From the NCBI RefSeq assembly GCF_000619925.1, contig NZ_JHVB01000009.1, positions 1-64,000 on the forward strand: a DNA stretch of 64,000 bases, written 5' to 3'. Shown here one piece after another: positions 15,607 to 24,274 of this stretch. The position numbers and the translations under genes were made by a program. The stretch comes from Treponema sp. C6A8 (lineage in GTDB: Bacteria > Spirochaetota > Spirochaetia > Treponematales > Treponemataceae). Under the pieces are notes generated by a model, which was not told where the DNA came from, did no database searches, and saw only the letters and a program-made list of their open reading frames with translations. The stretch's first letter is position 1, and every line of letters starts with the position of its first letter.

Positions 15607-17265
15607 ATGGCAGACACAATGCATGCTTTGGAAAAAAATCCAAACTGGAAAGGTCGTCGTGGTCCTGTTGTCCTGGTAATTATGGACGGCGTTGGATATG
15701 GTAAATATGAAGAAGGTGATGCAGTAAAGGCTTCTAAGATGAAGTATCTGGACTGGTTCACAAAAAACTGCCCTCACACAAAACTTAAAGCTCACGGAAC
15801 TGCTGTTGGTCTTCCAACTGATGATGATATGGGTAACTCTGAGGTTGGTCACAATGCTATGGGTTGTGGCCGCGTTTTTGCTCAGGGTGCTAAGCTTGTT
15901 GGTGAATCAATTAAATCTGGCAGCATGTTCGAAGGTGCTGTATGGAAGAAGCTTGTAAAGAATGTTCAGGATAAAAACTCTACATTCCACCTGATTGGTC
16001 TTGTTTCTGACGGAAACGTTCACTCTCACATTGATCACCTTAAGGCTATGATTACTCAGGCTCACAAAGAGGGTGTTAAGACTCTCCGCGTACATGCACT
16101 TTTGGACGGACGTGATGTTCCTCCTACAAGCGCTCTTGAATATTTTGAACCACTTGAAAAATTTCTTGCTGAATTCAGCGATGTAGACTATCAGATTGCT
16201 TCTGGTGGTGGACGTATGTACATCACTATGGACCGCTACGGTGCAGACTGGAGCATGGTAGAGCGCGGATGGCACGCTCACGTTCTGGCTGACGGCCGTC
16301 AGTTTGCAAGCGCAACAGAAGCTATCAACACATACCGCAATGAAAACGCCGGCCTCCTCGACCAGGATATGCACGAGTTTGTAATCGCAAAAGACGGAAA
16401 GCCTGTTGGTCCAATCGTTGACGGCGACAGCGTAATCTTCTTCAACTTCCGTGGTGACCGCTCTCTTGAAATTACTGCTGCATTCGAAGAGGATAACTTC
16501 CCTCACTTTGACCGCGTACGCCGCCCTGCTGTTGAATATGCAGGTATGATGGAATACGATGGTGATAACCACAAGCCGGCTCAGTTCCTGGTAAACCCAC
16601 CAAGCATTGACCGCACAATGGGTGAATATCTTACAAAGTCTGGTGTTCATCTTATGGCAATTTCTGAAACTCAGAAATATGGTCACGTTACTTACTTCTT
16701 CAACGGTAACCGCCCTGGTGAATTCGACAAGAATCTTGAAACATACGTTGAAGTTCCATCAGATGTTGTTCCTTTCGAGCAGCGCCCATGGATGAAATGT
16801 GCAGAAATTACTGACAAGGTAATCGAAGCAATCGAAAGCGGAAAATATGACCACATTCGTCTTAACTACCCTAACGGCGATATGGTTGGACACACTGGTG
16901 TATTCAACGCTGTTGTATGTTCTATGGAAGGTATGGACCTTCAGCTTGGCCGTCTTAAGGCAGCAATTGAAAAGGCAGGCGGTATCCTCTGTCTTACAGC
17001 TGACCACGGAAACTCAGACGATATGTACGAGCACAAGAAGGACGGTTCAGTTGCTATGGGCGCTGACGGCGAACCAAAGCCAAAGACAAGCCACTCATTG
17101 AACCCAGTTCCAGGTATCATCTACGACCCAGAGTACAAGGGAGAATATGATACAGAAAAACTCAATGAAGGTTTAGGAATCTCTTCTTGGCCTGCAACAT
17201 TGATGACTTTGATGGGCTTTGTTCCACCTACAGATTATGACAAGTCTATCATCAACTTGAAGTAG
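15607..17265 (+). CDS. gpmI: 2,3-bisphosphoglycerate-independent phosphoglycerate mutase
   Basis: Interconverts 3- and 2-phosphoglycerate in glycolysis, with two Mn ions and a phosphoserine intermediate. Metal-binding VLVIMDGVGYG lies near residues 22-32, the catalytic serine is in GNSEVGHNAMG (Ser78), and LLDGRDVPPTS, FNFRGDR, the substrate-binding loops and the C-terminal metal site TADHGNSDDM are all present. The 552-residue length is typical of the longer bacterial form. A strong AAGGAGA ribosome site precedes the ATG. Codon use is that of a highly expressed gene. It is monocistronic; its 3' end runs into a family B intergenic element. Confidence 0.96.
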   Translation: MADTMHALEKNPNWKGRRGPVVLVIMDGVGYGKYEEGDAVKASKMKYLDWFTKNCPHTKLKAHGTAVGLPTDDDMGNSEVGHNAMGCGRVFAQGAKLVGESIKSGSMFEGAVWKKLVKNVQDKNSTFHLIGLVSDGNVHSHIDHLKAMITQAHKEGVKTLRVHALLDGRDVPPTSALEYFEPLEKFLAEFSDVDYQIASGGGRMYITMDRYGADWSMVERGWHAHVLADGRQFASATEAINTYRNENAGLLDQDMHEFVIAKDGKPVGPIVDGDSVIFFNFRGDRSLEITAAFEEDNFPHFDRVRRPAVEYAGMMEYDGDNHKPAQFLVNPPSIDRTMGEYLTKSGVHLMAISETQKYGHVTYFFNGNRPGEFDKNLETYVEVPSDVVPFEQRPWMKCAEITDKVIEAIESGKYDHIRLNYPNGDMVGHTGVFNAVVCSMEGMDLQLGRLKAAIEKAGGILCLTADHGNSDDMYEHKKDGSVAMGADGEPKPKTSHSLNPVPGIIYDPEYKGEYDTEKLNEGLGISSWPATLMTLMGFVPPTDYDKSIINLK

Positions 17266-17270
17266 ACGAT

Positions 17271-17393
17271 AATCGAAGAACCTAAACTTAACTGCAACAG
17301 TGGTTCGTAAGTTCGAAGAACTTATTAAGCTGCTTGCAGCGACGTTTAGGTTCATCGATAAAACGTCTCAAGCGGCGAGACTAGCGAGCCGCA
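17271..17393 (+). repeat. Dispersed intergenic element, family B, copy 3
   Basis: Begins AATCGAAGAACC, contains TTTAGGTTCATCGATA and ends GCGAGACTAGCGAGC, the ends shared with 29188-29280. The middle differs and includes a second GTTCGAAGAAC. It begins six bases after the gpmI stop codon. Confidence 0.65.
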
Positions 17394-17425
17394 CCCACTC
17401 CCCACCTGGCATATTATTAGTTATT

Positions 17426-18022
17426 ATGGAAATGGCAATTTTATTTTTTTCTGTACTGGCAACAGAATTTATTGCAGAAATGGGCGACAAAACCCAGCTC
17501 ATGCTGATTGGACTAACTTCAAAATATAAAATCCACGACATTACAATCGGAACTCTTGCGGCAATCCTCATCCTGAACGCGCTTGCAGTTTTAGCGGGCG
17601 GCTTTCTGAATCAGATTTTAAATCAATGGCTTTGGGCAGTAAAGTTTGCAGCCGCCCTTGCCTTTTTATATTTTGCCTTCAGCACTCTCCTAAAAAAAGA
17701 AGATGAGGAGGAAGAAGGCGGCGAGTCAAAAATCCGATTTGCCCCCCTTGCAGTTTTCTGCACCTTCTTTATGGCAGAACTGGGAGACAAAACTCAGCTG
17801 ACCGCCGTAACTTTCGGCGCCAACTACGGCCTTGCCCGCGCCTCTATCGTATGGCTTGCCTGTTCGATTGGATTTTTCCTTGCAGACTTCCTTGGCATGC
17901 TGGCAGGCCTGCTGCTGAAGAAAAAGTCCCCGGAGAAGGCACTGAAATTTATCTCCTTCGCCCTCTTCTTCGTATTTGGTATTTTGACCGCCTGGGAAGG
18001 CATTCTTTTGTTAATGAAATAA
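17426..18022 (+). CDS. GDT1/TMEM165 (UPF0016) family cation transporter
   Basis: 198-residue inner-membrane protein with six predicted helices in two homologous halves, each with the family signature: EMGDKTQLMLIGL near residue 15 and ELGDKTQLTAVTF near 117. The acidic residues of these motifs bind the transported divalent cation. Relatives in other bacteria export manganese, and eukaryotic ones move Mn and Ca into the Golgi. A charged loop (KKEDEEEEGGE) joins the halves. The ATG at 17426 is chosen because upstream in-frame codons fall inside a family B repeat. No ribosome site is visible; a TATTAT ends 8 nt before the ATG, so a leaderless mRNA is possible, though no -35 is seen. No Mn riboswitch is recognisable. 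Confidence 0.88.
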   Translation: MEMAILFFSVLATEFIAEMGDKTQLMLIGLTSKYKIHDITIGTLAAILILNALAVLAGGFLNQILNQWLWAVKFAAALAFLYFAFSTLLKKEDEEEEGGESKIRFAPLAVFCTFFMAELGDKTQLTAVTFGANYGLARASIVWLACSIGFFLADFLGMLAGLLLKKKSPEKALKFISFALFFVFGILTAWEGILLLMK

Positions 18023-18023
18023 T

Positions 18024-18158
18024 AGCCACAGATGGGACACAGATTTGCAATGGTTAAAAACTTATTCTTCAACTTCCAAATCCTCTCAACCATTGCTTAA
18101 CTTGCGCAGGGCGCAAGTTGTAGGATAATCCGTGTCCTATCTGTGTGTATCTGTGGCT
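18024..18158. repeat. Family D inverted-repeat element, copy 1, with a family E element inside
   Basis: Left arm AGCCACAGATGGGACACAGA (18024-18043) and right arm GTGTCCTATCTGTG...CTGTGGCT are imperfect complements. The second copy at 27878-27949 has only a short centre, whereas here about 80 bp of family E sequence (18047-18125) occupies the middle. Confidence 0.75.
18047..18125 (+). repeat. Family E two-hairpin element, copy 1
   Basis: Hairpin 1: GCAATGGTT (18047-18055) and AACCATTGC (18088-18096) around a 32-nt loop. Hairpin 2: AACTTGCGC-AGG-GCGCAAGTT (18099-18119). Flanks CTT and GTAGGA are shared with 56788-56864. Stems differ in sequence among copies but stay complementary, which argues that the fold is selected. 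Confidence 0.65.
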
Positions 18159-18278
18159 AATTTTACAACAAGCTGTATTCCCGCATTCTCGGCGGAGCAA
18201 ATTACGGTTCTGCCCGAAAGCACACACTAGCATTTGTAAACATTTCCTGTCTATTGTCAAAAACATCAAAAAACATCA

Positions 18279-18284
18279 TATTAT
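18279..18284 (+). promoter_or_regulatory. -10 box upstream of the SulP gene
   Basis: TATTAT ends 7 nt before the ATG at 18292. TTGTCA at 18254-18259 may be the -35, with 19-bp spacing. No ribosome site is present. Confidence 0.5.
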
Positions 18285-18291
18285 TCCTACT

Positions 18292-19986
18292 ATGTACAAA
18301 CCAGAACTATTAAATTCACTTAAATCTTACAGTGGCAAACAGTTCCTTACCGACTTCATCGCCGGTATCATCGTAGGAATCGTTGCTTTGCCGCTCTCAA
18401 TCGCATTTGCAATCGCAAGCGGCTGCAGCCCTGAAACAGGACTGTACACAGCCATCATCGCAGGTTTCTGTATTGCAGCCTTTGGCGGAACCCGCGTTCA
18501 GATTGGAGGACCAACAGGTGCCTTCACAGTAATCATCTATGCAATCGTAAACAATCCGCAGCTTGGAATCACAGGACTAGCAACCGCAACCGTTCTTGCC
18601 GGCATCATGCTGATTTTGCTGGGCGCCTTCAAAATGGGCGGTCTTGTAAAATTCATTCCATATACAATCGTAGTTGGTTTCACAGCCGGAATCGCAGTAA
18701 CAATTGCCAGCGGACAGATCGGCGACTTCTTCGGCATGAGCCCTAACTTCCCTATGAACGTTCTCGGAAAAGAATATCTTAAAATGCCTGGAACCTTCGC
18801 CGGAAAAATCAGTGTTTACGCCGCTTCTATCGGCACAATCAATCCATATTCAATGTGTATGGCAATCATCAGCCTTGTAGCCCTCTTTTTGTGGCCAAAG
18901 GTAACAAAAAAGATTCCGGGCTCACTGATTGTAATCATCGCAGCCACTGTAATTCACGTAATTTTGAACAAAAGCTTCGGCTTCGAAACAGTTTTGATTG
19001 GTGACCGCTATAAGATTCCTTCAGGACTTCCAACTCCTGCCCTGCCTTCCCTCAGCCTTTCAACAATTCAGACTGTATTCCCGACAGCAGTTTCAATCGC
19101 AGTTCTTGCCGCAATCGAATCGCTCCTTTCGGCAGTAGTTGCAGACGGTATGATTGGTACAAAGCACGACTCTAACAACGAACTTATCGGCCAGGGAATT
19201 GCAAACGTTCTCAGTCCTCTTTTCGGAGGACTTCCGGCAACCGGTGCAATCGCCCGAACAGCAACAAACATCAACAACGGCGGACGCACACCAGTAGCAG
19301 GCATGATTCACGCAGTCGTTCTTCTTTTGATTATGGTTTGCTTTGGAAAATACGTTGAATACATTCCGATGGCAGCCCTTGCAGCAGTTTTGATTCAGGT
19401 TGCATGGAACATGGCAGGAATTCCTGCAATCCGCGCCCTTATTAAAGGACAGAAATCAGACATCACAGTTTTGACAGTAACTTTCTTAATCACAGTTTTC
19501 GTAGACCTTACTTATGCAATCGGCGTAGGCCTCATCTTCGCTGCCTTCTTCTTCATCAAGAAAATGATTGACCTTTCAGAAGTTCAGAGCGGAAACCGCA
19601 CCGTTGTAACAGGAATCCTTGGCGACGGCTCTACAGAGCAGATTGAACTTCCAAAAGGTGTTCTCGTTTACGAAGTTGACGGTTCACTTTTCTTTGGAAC
19701 AGTCCGCAAGTTCGAATATGCAACAGAACGCGCCGGTTCAGACTGCAAGGTTTTGATTCTCCGTATGCGCAACACAATTTACATCGATGCCGGCGGTCTC
19801 CGTGCCCTTGAACAGTGCAAACAGGCCTGCGACCGCAAAGGAATCACAATCATCCTTTCGGGCATCCACACCCAGCCATACATGCTCTGCGAAAAAACCG
19901 GCATGGCAGACAAAATCGGCCGCGAAAACATTTTCGACAACATCAACGCCGCCCTTGAACGAGCAAAAGCAATCGTTGGAGCTTAG
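18292..19986 (+). CDS. SulP family anion transporter with STAS domain
   Basis: 564-residue inner-membrane transporter of the SulP/SLC26 family, which carries sulfate, bicarbonate or other anions. The front part starts FLTDFIAGIIVGIVALPLSI and contains the family's GCSPETGLYTAIIAGF, GGTRVQIGGPTGAF and NVLSPLFGGLPATGAIART segments over about 10-12 helices. A cytoplasmic STAS domain follows from about residue 455 (VYEVDGSLFFG, then ALEQCKQACDRKGITIILSG). The start at 18292 is set by homology: it is the last Met before the conserved domain. The -10 box ends 7 nt upstream and there is no ribosome site, so leaderless expression is likely. Whether it is a bicarbonate or sulfate carrier cannot be read from the sequence. 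Confidence 0.93.
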   Translation: MYKPELLNSLKSYSGKQFLTDFIAGIIVGIVALPLSIAFAIASGCSPETGLYTAIIAGFCIAAFGGTRVQIGGPTGAFTVIIYAIVNNPQLGITGLATATVLAGIMLILLGAFKMGGLVKFIPYTIVVGFTAGIAVTIASGQIGDFFGMSPNFPMNVLGKEYLKMPGTFAGKISVYAASIGTINPYSMCMAIISLVALFLWPKVTKKIPGSLIVIIAATVIHVILNKSFGFETVLIGDRYKIPSGLPTPALPSLSLSTIQTVFPTAVSIAVLAAIESLLSAVVADGMIGTKHDSNNELIGQGIANVLSPLFGGLPATGAIARTATNINNGGRTPVAGMIHAVVLLLIMVCFGKYVEYIPMAALAAVLIQVAWNMAGIPAIRALIKGQKSDITVLTVTFLITVFVDLTYAIGVGLIFAAFFFIKKMIDLSEVQSGNRTVVTGILGDGSTEQIELPKGVLVYEVDGSLFFGTVRKFEYATERAGSDCKVLILRMRNTIYIDAGGLRALEQCKQACDRKGITIILSGIHTQPYMLCEKTGMADKIGRENIFDNINAALERAKAIVGA

Positions 19987-20000
19987 GAATATTGCAGGTG

Positions 20001-20072
20001 TCAGTTTTGCTTGTCAAAACTGATGTTCGGGCTGGAAAAACCGCAATTGCAAAGTTCATTTTTAGCCCGAAC
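20001..20072 (-). repeat. Possible fourth, diverged family E-like two-hairpin element
   Basis: GTTCGGGCT (20025-20033) and AGCCCGAAC (20064-20072) form hairpin 1 with a 30-nt loop. TCAGTTTTG and CAAAACTGA (20001-20023) form hairpin 2, one base away. On the minus strand the order is as in family E, but the AAC/GTT ends are not conserved, so membership is uncertain. Confidence 0.35.
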
Positions 20073-20097
20073 AGGCCAGTCTTAACACCAAGTCGCA

Positions 20098-20176
20098 ATT
20101 CGCAGTTCCCTAACGGTCAGTTGCGGCAAAAATTGCCGCAACCGCTTCGCGCTGCTCATTTCTCCGACCAGGTGAC
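20098..20176. repeat. Dispersed intergenic element, family A, copy 2
   Basis: Shares ATTCGCAGTTCCCTAACGGT and GCTTCGCGCTGCTCATTTCT with the copy at 54-131, while the middle is a different palindrome (TTGCGGCAAAAATTGCCGCAA type). The 269-bp gap 19987-20255 holds only this element, the hairpins at 20001 and a terminator. Confidence 0.65.
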
Positions 20177-20186
20177 TATTTAAAAT

Positions 20187-20233
20187 AAAAAATCCGCGCT
20201 CCCAGGTTCTTACAACACGGGTAAACGCGGATT
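20187..20233 (-). terminator. Terminator of the diguanylate cyclase gene (minus strand)
   Basis: AATCCGCG and CGCGGATT close an imperfect stem; on the minus strand the stem is followed by a T-rich run. Confidence 0.7.
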
Positions 20234-20255
20234 CTCAATAAAAATCAGCATCATT

Positions 20256-21635
20256 TCAGCATCTTCTTGCTACTTCATTATGAGTCTTGTAGAATTTATC
20301 CTTATCATCATACATAGCTTCATCAGCAAGATGCATTGCCATGCGGAGCTTGCCTGCATCCTCTGTCCAGTGAGAACCGATTGCAAAGCAGACATCATTA
20401 CCATAAGAAGATTTTTTCTTGATTTCCGAAACCTTCTTTTCAAAATCAGCTTTTTCCGCACCCGGAACAATTACAACAAATTCATCACCGCCGGCACGAT
20501 AAATCTCATCATCCGGGAAAACTTCCTTAAGGAGATTAGCAGCATTCTTCAAAAGCTTATCGCCCTCTTCGTGACCGTAATTATCGTTACAGGTTTTAAG
20601 GCCGTTCAAATCGGCAAAAATAATTCCAAAAGGAGTGCGAACCTGCATTTTATGGGAAATATGCCAGTCAACCCGGGCATTCATTGCATTTCGGTTTTTA
20701 ATTCCTGTCAGAATATCAATATTGCTCATATATTCCAGCTTTTCCAGCATCAGATTGTTGGAAATCTCTGCAGAAAGGAAGAAGGCCGTAAGAGTTATGA
20801 ATTCCTTAATTTCAACGAATTTTTCAACATCAAAATTAGTAGCAAAAAGCACACCGATAATCTTTTTTCCCTGCATTAATGGAACAAGAACAACACTTTT
20901 TACTTCAGCCCCCCTGAGACTTTTTGCCCAGACAGGATTTATTTTTTCAAGCTCCTCAAGATCATGCTCATCTTTTACAAAAATAGAATCACGATCTTTA
21001 AGCATTCTTACCCAGGAATAAACAACATCCTTACTAAGATACTTCATAAAGTCGTCAATAGTAGCTTCATCATTGCGGTATTTAGAACACAAAGGAGCTA
21101 CCTTATCTGCTTCTTCATCAATCATAAAAATAACGGAGCAGAAGGAATCAGTTTTCTCCTGAATATCGGCAATAACCTTGTTCATTGCTTCAATAAAATT
21201 GTCAGCACCACGAAGATTTATACAAGTCTGTACGACAAAGTTTGCAGATTCCATAGAAAGGTCAGACATAAGCTGGGCATCAGGATTTTTTGTAAAGTAA
21301 AATGTAAAAACCATGTAGCTCAACCTGTCAGTGTCAACAGAAGAATCAAGCGGAATGTAAGTGCCGTCTACCCAGGTATCCATGGATTTTGTATCAACAT
21401 AGGCATGCAGATGCTGCTTCAAAACAGCACAGCGATAACAGAAGGCTTCATAATTGGGTTCTTTTGGAATAATATCAGAGTAAATTGCATTATCATAAAA
21501 ATTCGGTTGAAGAGCTTTATATCCAGAATTACCGGCAACAAAGCGGATATCGCCATACTTACCTTCTTCTTTTTTTTCTACCGAAATAACAACTGCAGCC
21601 TGAGAAAAACTGTCTACTAAAGCTTGAAAATCCAT
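20256..21635 (-). CDS. Diguanylate cyclase with GAF-like sensor
   Basis: 459-residue cytoplasmic protein. The front 110 residues look like a PAS-type fold (FQALVDSFSQAAVVISVEKK). A GAF-like domain follows at about 135-290 (ANFVVQTCINLRGADNFIEA and GKKIIGVLFATNFD). The last 160 residues are a GGDEF domain with IFADLNGLKTCNDNYGHEEG and the active-site RAGGDEFVVIVPG. A product-inhibition RxxD is not evident. The start at 21635 is chosen because a textbook promoter (TTGATA, 17 bp, TATAAT) lies just before it and the longer reading would begin inside that promoter. No ribosome site is present; this is one of the best leaderless candidates in the window. Confidence 0.88.
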   Translation of the reverse strand: MDFQALVDSFSQAAVVISVEKKEEGKYGDIRFVAGNSGYKALQPNFYDNAIYSDIIPKEPNYEAFCYRCAVLKQHLHAYVDTKSMDTWVDGTYIPLDSSVDTDRLSYMVFTFYFTKNPDAQLMSDLSMESANFVVQTCINLRGADNFIEAMNKVIADIQEKTDSFCSVIFMIDEEADKVAPLCSKYRNDEATIDDFMKYLSKDVVYSWVRMLKDRDSIFVKDEHDLEELEKINPVWAKSLRGAEVKSVVLVPLMQGKKIIGVLFATNFDVEKFVEIKEFITLTAFFLSAEISNNLMLEKLEYMSNIDILTGIKNRNAMNARVDWHISHKMQVRTPFGIIFADLNGLKTCNDNYGHEEGDKLLKNAANLLKEVFPDDEIYRAGGDEFVVIVPGAEKADFEKKVSEIKKKSSYGNDVCFAIGSHWTEDAGKLRMAMHLADEAMYDDKDKFYKTHNEVARRC

Positions 21636-21644
21636 ATTACTATT

Positions 21645-21673
21645 ATTATAGTCCCATTTTTCAAATCTATCAA
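21645..21673 (-). promoter_or_regulatory. Promoter of the GAF-GGDEF gene
   Basis: Minus strand TTGATA (21673-21668), 17 bp, TATAAT (21650-21645); the start codon begins 9 nt further on. Confidence 0.7.
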
Positions 21674-21715
21674 AAAAAATTATTTCAAAAAAAAATGGGC
21701 GAGATACCTCACCCA

Positions 21716-21800
21716 TTCGCTATTCGGAGTTTGCTAGCGCGCAGTCGTCCGCTTACGCGTCCGACCGGCTTCGCCGCTCCTCATATCTCGCGCCAGCTGC
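21716..21800. repeat. Dispersed intergenic element, family A, copy 3 (diverged)
   Basis: ATTCGGAGTTTGCTAGCGCG, CAGTCGTCCGC, GTCCGACCGGC and CTCATATCTCG follow the motif order of the copies at 54 and 20098. It lies between the pgi 3' end and the diguanylate cyclase promoter. Confidence 0.55.
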
Positions 21801-21839
21801 CTCTTAAATATGACAGCCAGACACTCCTATTTGTTTTAC

Positions 21840-23420
21840 TTAAATCAGCAATCTTGCGTAAGCCTTAAGAGCACCATCCATCTGACCGCTCAAAACAGTC
21901 TTAGCAAGCTTCTTACCAAGCTGCACACCTTCCTGATCAAAACTATTGATATTCCATACAAAGCCCTGGAACATTACTTTGTTTTCATAGTGAGCAAGCA
22001 AAGCTCCAAGAGATTTTGGATTCAAATCTTCACCGTAAATCAAGCTTGATGGGCGTTCACCGGCAAAAGCCTTGTTAGGGTTTTCATCGGTTTTTCCACA
22101 TGCAAATGCGATAATCTGAGCAGTTACGTTAGCGCAGAGTTTTACCTGGCTTGTAGAACCTTCGATTACAACATCATCACCTGTCTGATTCTTCTTGAAT
22201 GCAATGAACTGCAAAGGAATAATGTCAGTTCCCTGGTGTAAGAGCTGGTAGAATGAGTGCTGACCGTTTGTTCCAGGTTCACCAAAAATTACAGGACCTG
22301 TTACATAGTTAATCTTCTCACCAAAGCGGTTTACAGATTTTCCGTTTGATTCCATATCAAGCTGCTGAAGGTGTGCAGGGAAGCGGCTGAGAGCCTGTGA
22401 ATATGGAAGAATTGCTGTTGAAGGGAAGTTCTGAACATTGCGCTCGTAAACACCAATCAAAGCGTCGAGCAAAGCTGCGTTCTTTGTGATGTCTTTATTC
22501 AAAGCAAGTTTATCTTCTTCTGCAGCACCATCAAGGAATTCCTGGAATACTTTTGGACCAAAGGCAAGGCTCAAAACAGCTCCACCTACTCCAGAAGTTG
22601 AAGAATAGCGGCCTCCAATGTAATCATCCATATAGAAAGCTGCCATGTAGTCTGGGTTGTGAGCCAAAGGAGATGTTTCAGAAGTAACGGCAATCATGTG
22701 CTTTGATGTATCAAGACCAGCTTTTTTCAGGTAATCTTTTACAAAGCTTTCGTTTGTAAGGGTTTCAAGAGTTGTTCCTGATTTAGAAACAAGAATGAAA
22801 ATTGTCTTAGACAAATCAAGTGATTTTGCAACAGCAGAAGCATCATCAGGGTCAACGTTAGAAATGAAGTGAGCTTCCATTTTGAAAGTGCCGTTTTTCT
22901 TTGCCCAGTTTTCAAGAGCAAGGTACATAGCACGTGGACCAAGGTCAGAACCACCGATACCAATCTGACAAACTGTTGTATATTTTTCGCCTTTTTCGTT
23001 TACAAGTTTTCCTGAGTGAACGTCATTAGCAAAATCAGCAATACGTTTTACTTCGTTGATATAGAACTCACGTTTGTTTACACCGTCAGCAACAACGTCT
23101 TTTCCAAGCTGTCCGCGTGTAAGCTGGTGGAGAACCATGCGTTTTTCGCCAGTGTTGATTACAGAACCGTTAAGCAAATCCTGATACTTTTCTACAAGCT
23201 GAGCTTCGTCTGCAAGTTCTGCAAGAGTTTTAAGGATCTGTTCGTTAACCTGTTTAGCAGCATAATTATAAGTAAGACCGCCGCCCATCTTTACAGAATA
23301 GTCAGCAACGCGTTTTGCTGCATCAGAAGATGAAAGTTCTTTTGCAACAGAAACCATACCTTTAAGTGACTGAAGTTTTTTCCAGGCAGAAAGTGAATCT
23401 GCATTTGTCCAATTAATCAT
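21840..23420 (-). CDS. pgi: Glucose-6-phosphate isomerase
   Basis: 526-residue cytoplasmic enzyme that interconverts glucose 6-phosphate and fructose 6-phosphate. Family signatures are visible: the phosphate-binding QIGIGGSDLGPRAMY, ILVSKSGTTLETLTNESFV, GGRYSSTSGVGG and, near the C-terminus, the catalytic region GTNGQHSFYQLLHQGTDIIP and NSFDQEGVQLGKKLA. Length is a little under the E. coli enzyme. An AGAGGC ribosome site precedes the ATG. It appears to be a single-gene unit, with a family A element downstream and a palindromic element upstream. Confidence 0.96.
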   Translation of the reverse strand: MINWTNADSLSAWKKLQSLKGMVSVAKELSSSDAAKRVADYSVKMGGGLTYNYAAKQVNEQILKTLAELADEAQLVEKYQDLLNGSVINTGEKRMVLHQLTRGQLGKDVVADGVNKREFYINEVKRIADFANDVHSGKLVNEKGEKYTTVCQIGIGGSDLGPRAMYLALENWAKKNGTFKMEAHFISNVDPDDASAVAKSLDLSKTIFILVSKSGTTLETLTNESFVKDYLKKAGLDTSKHMIAVTSETSPLAHNPDYMAAFYMDDYIGGRYSSTSGVGGAVLSLAFGPKVFQEFLDGAAEEDKLALNKDITKNAALLDALIGVYERNVQNFPSTAILPYSQALSRFPAHLQQLDMESNGKSVNRFGEKINYVTGPVIFGEPGTNGQHSFYQLLHQGTDIIPLQFIAFKKNQTGDDVVIEGSTSQVKLCANVTAQIIAFACGKTDENPNKAFAGERPSSLIYGEDLNPKSLGALLAHYENKVMFQGFVWNINSFDQEGVQLGKKLAKTVLSGQMDGALKAYARLLI

Positions 23421-23517
23421 ATATTGCCTCTAAATAAATAATGATTTGTCGAGAAAAACTCGTAAGTAAAAGTAATATATAGGAAATATTAAGAAAATTC
23501 TACATTTTGGAAGAAAA

Positions 23518-23633
23518 AATGGCGCGAGTGAAGGCGTGAATTCGGACTGCATTGCAGGGTGCGAGCGAAGCGAGTCAGATTCCTTATACCCTGCACCCGC
23601 AGTCCGCAAGACACACCGTAACGGGAGCCATTT
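23518..23633. repeat. Large imperfect palindromic element upstream of pgi
   Basis: Outer arms AAATGGC (23518-23524) and GCCATTT (23627-23633) enclose CGGACTGC...GCAGGGTGC and its near complement GCACCCGCAGTCCG. The spacer between pgi and the PTS gene (23421-23748) holds this and the downstream promoter only. It resembles family C in general layout (CGAGTGAAGGCG, ACCGTAACGGGAG) but not in sequence. Confidence 0.5.
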
Positions 23634-23712
23634 TTGTTCTAAAACTTGGTAAAAGACATTTTATATAACAATTATTTTTAATTTAATTCATATATTTTTA
23701 ACCCGTTTTTTC

Positions 23713-23741
23713 TTGACAACTTCACTATCTAGAAATACTAT
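23713..23741 (+). promoter_or_regulatory. Consensus promoter of the PTS IIA gene
   Basis: TTGACA (23713-23718), 17 bp, TACTAT (23736-23741). The ATG follows after 7 nt, so transcription should begin at or within two bases of the start codon. Calling the TTG at 23713 a start would place coding sequence over the promoter. Confidence 0.75.
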
Positions 23742-23748
23742 TAAAGGT

Positions 23749-24195
23749 ATGGATTTGAGAACAGTATTAACAACAGACACAGTAAACCTTCACCTGAAGG
23801 GAACAACTAAAGAAGAAATTGTAGACGAGATGCTTGAAGTGCTTTATAAGGCAGGAAAAGTAACAGATAAAAACGCTGCACGCGAATGTGTACTTGACCG
23901 TGAACGCAAAATGTCTACAGGAATGAAACATGGAATCGCAATTCCACACGGAAAGACAGATACTGTTACAGACTTGGTTGCCTGCATCGGTATTTCTGAT
24001 AATCCTGTTGATTTCGATTCATTGGATCAGGAGCCATGCCGCATTTTCATCATGACACTCTCTCCTGTAAATAAGACAGGTCCACACCTTCAGTTCCTTG
24101 CTGAAGTAAGCCTTTTGTTCAAGAGCCCTGAAAAACGTCAGGAAATCTTGAATACTCAGGATAAAGCTGAAGTTATCAGAATTCTTACTGAATAG
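23749..24195 (+). CDS. PTS EIIA type-2 (fructose/nitrogen-type) protein
   Basis: 148-residue phosphocarrier of the PTS_EIIA_2 family. The phosphorylated histidine lies in GIAIPHGKTD (His65 counted from this ATG), within the conserved ERKMSTGMKHGIAIPHGKT. The flanking segments LSPVNKTGPHLQFLAEVSLL and the C-terminal EVIRILTE fit the fold. With no IIB or IIC domain nearby it probably acts as a regulatory PtsN-like protein, not as part of a sugar permease. That is inference from context. The start at 23749 has no proper ribosome site, and the promoter ends only 7 nt before it. Confidence 0.88.
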   Translation: MDLRTVLTTDTVNLHLKGTTKEEIVDEMLEVLYKAGKVTDKNAARECVLDRERKMSTGMKHGIAIPHGKTDTVTDLVACIGISDNPVDFDSLDQEPCRIFIMTLSPVNKTGPHLQFLAEVSLLFKSPEKRQEILNTQDKAEVIRILTE

Positions 24196-24227
24196 TTTTC
24201 AGCCATTTTGAATATGAATTTCACAAG

Positions 24228-24259
24228 CCTTTGCGTATTTGCGCAAAGGCTTTTTTTTT
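24228..24259 (+). terminator. Terminator of the PTS IIA gene, overlapping the next promoter
   Basis: GCCTTTGCG (24228-24236) and CGCAAAGGC (24242-24250) followed by nine T. The right arm and T-run lie inside the promoter of the gene at 24275. Confidence 0.85.
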
Positions 24260-24267
24260 GCTATACT
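24239..24267 (+). promoter_or_regulatory. Promoter of the gene at 24275, inside a terminator
   Basis: TTGCGC (24239-24244), 17 bp, TATACT (24262-24267), ATG 7 nt later. The -35 box is in the terminator hairpin and its T-run forms most of the spacer. Confidence 0.65.
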
Positions 24268-24274
24268 CCTGCGC

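Noticed and set aside
23713..23748. TTG at 23713 as start of the PTS IIA gene
   Set aside because: The TTG is the first half of a consensus -35 box, and the 12 extra residues do not belong to the IIA fold.
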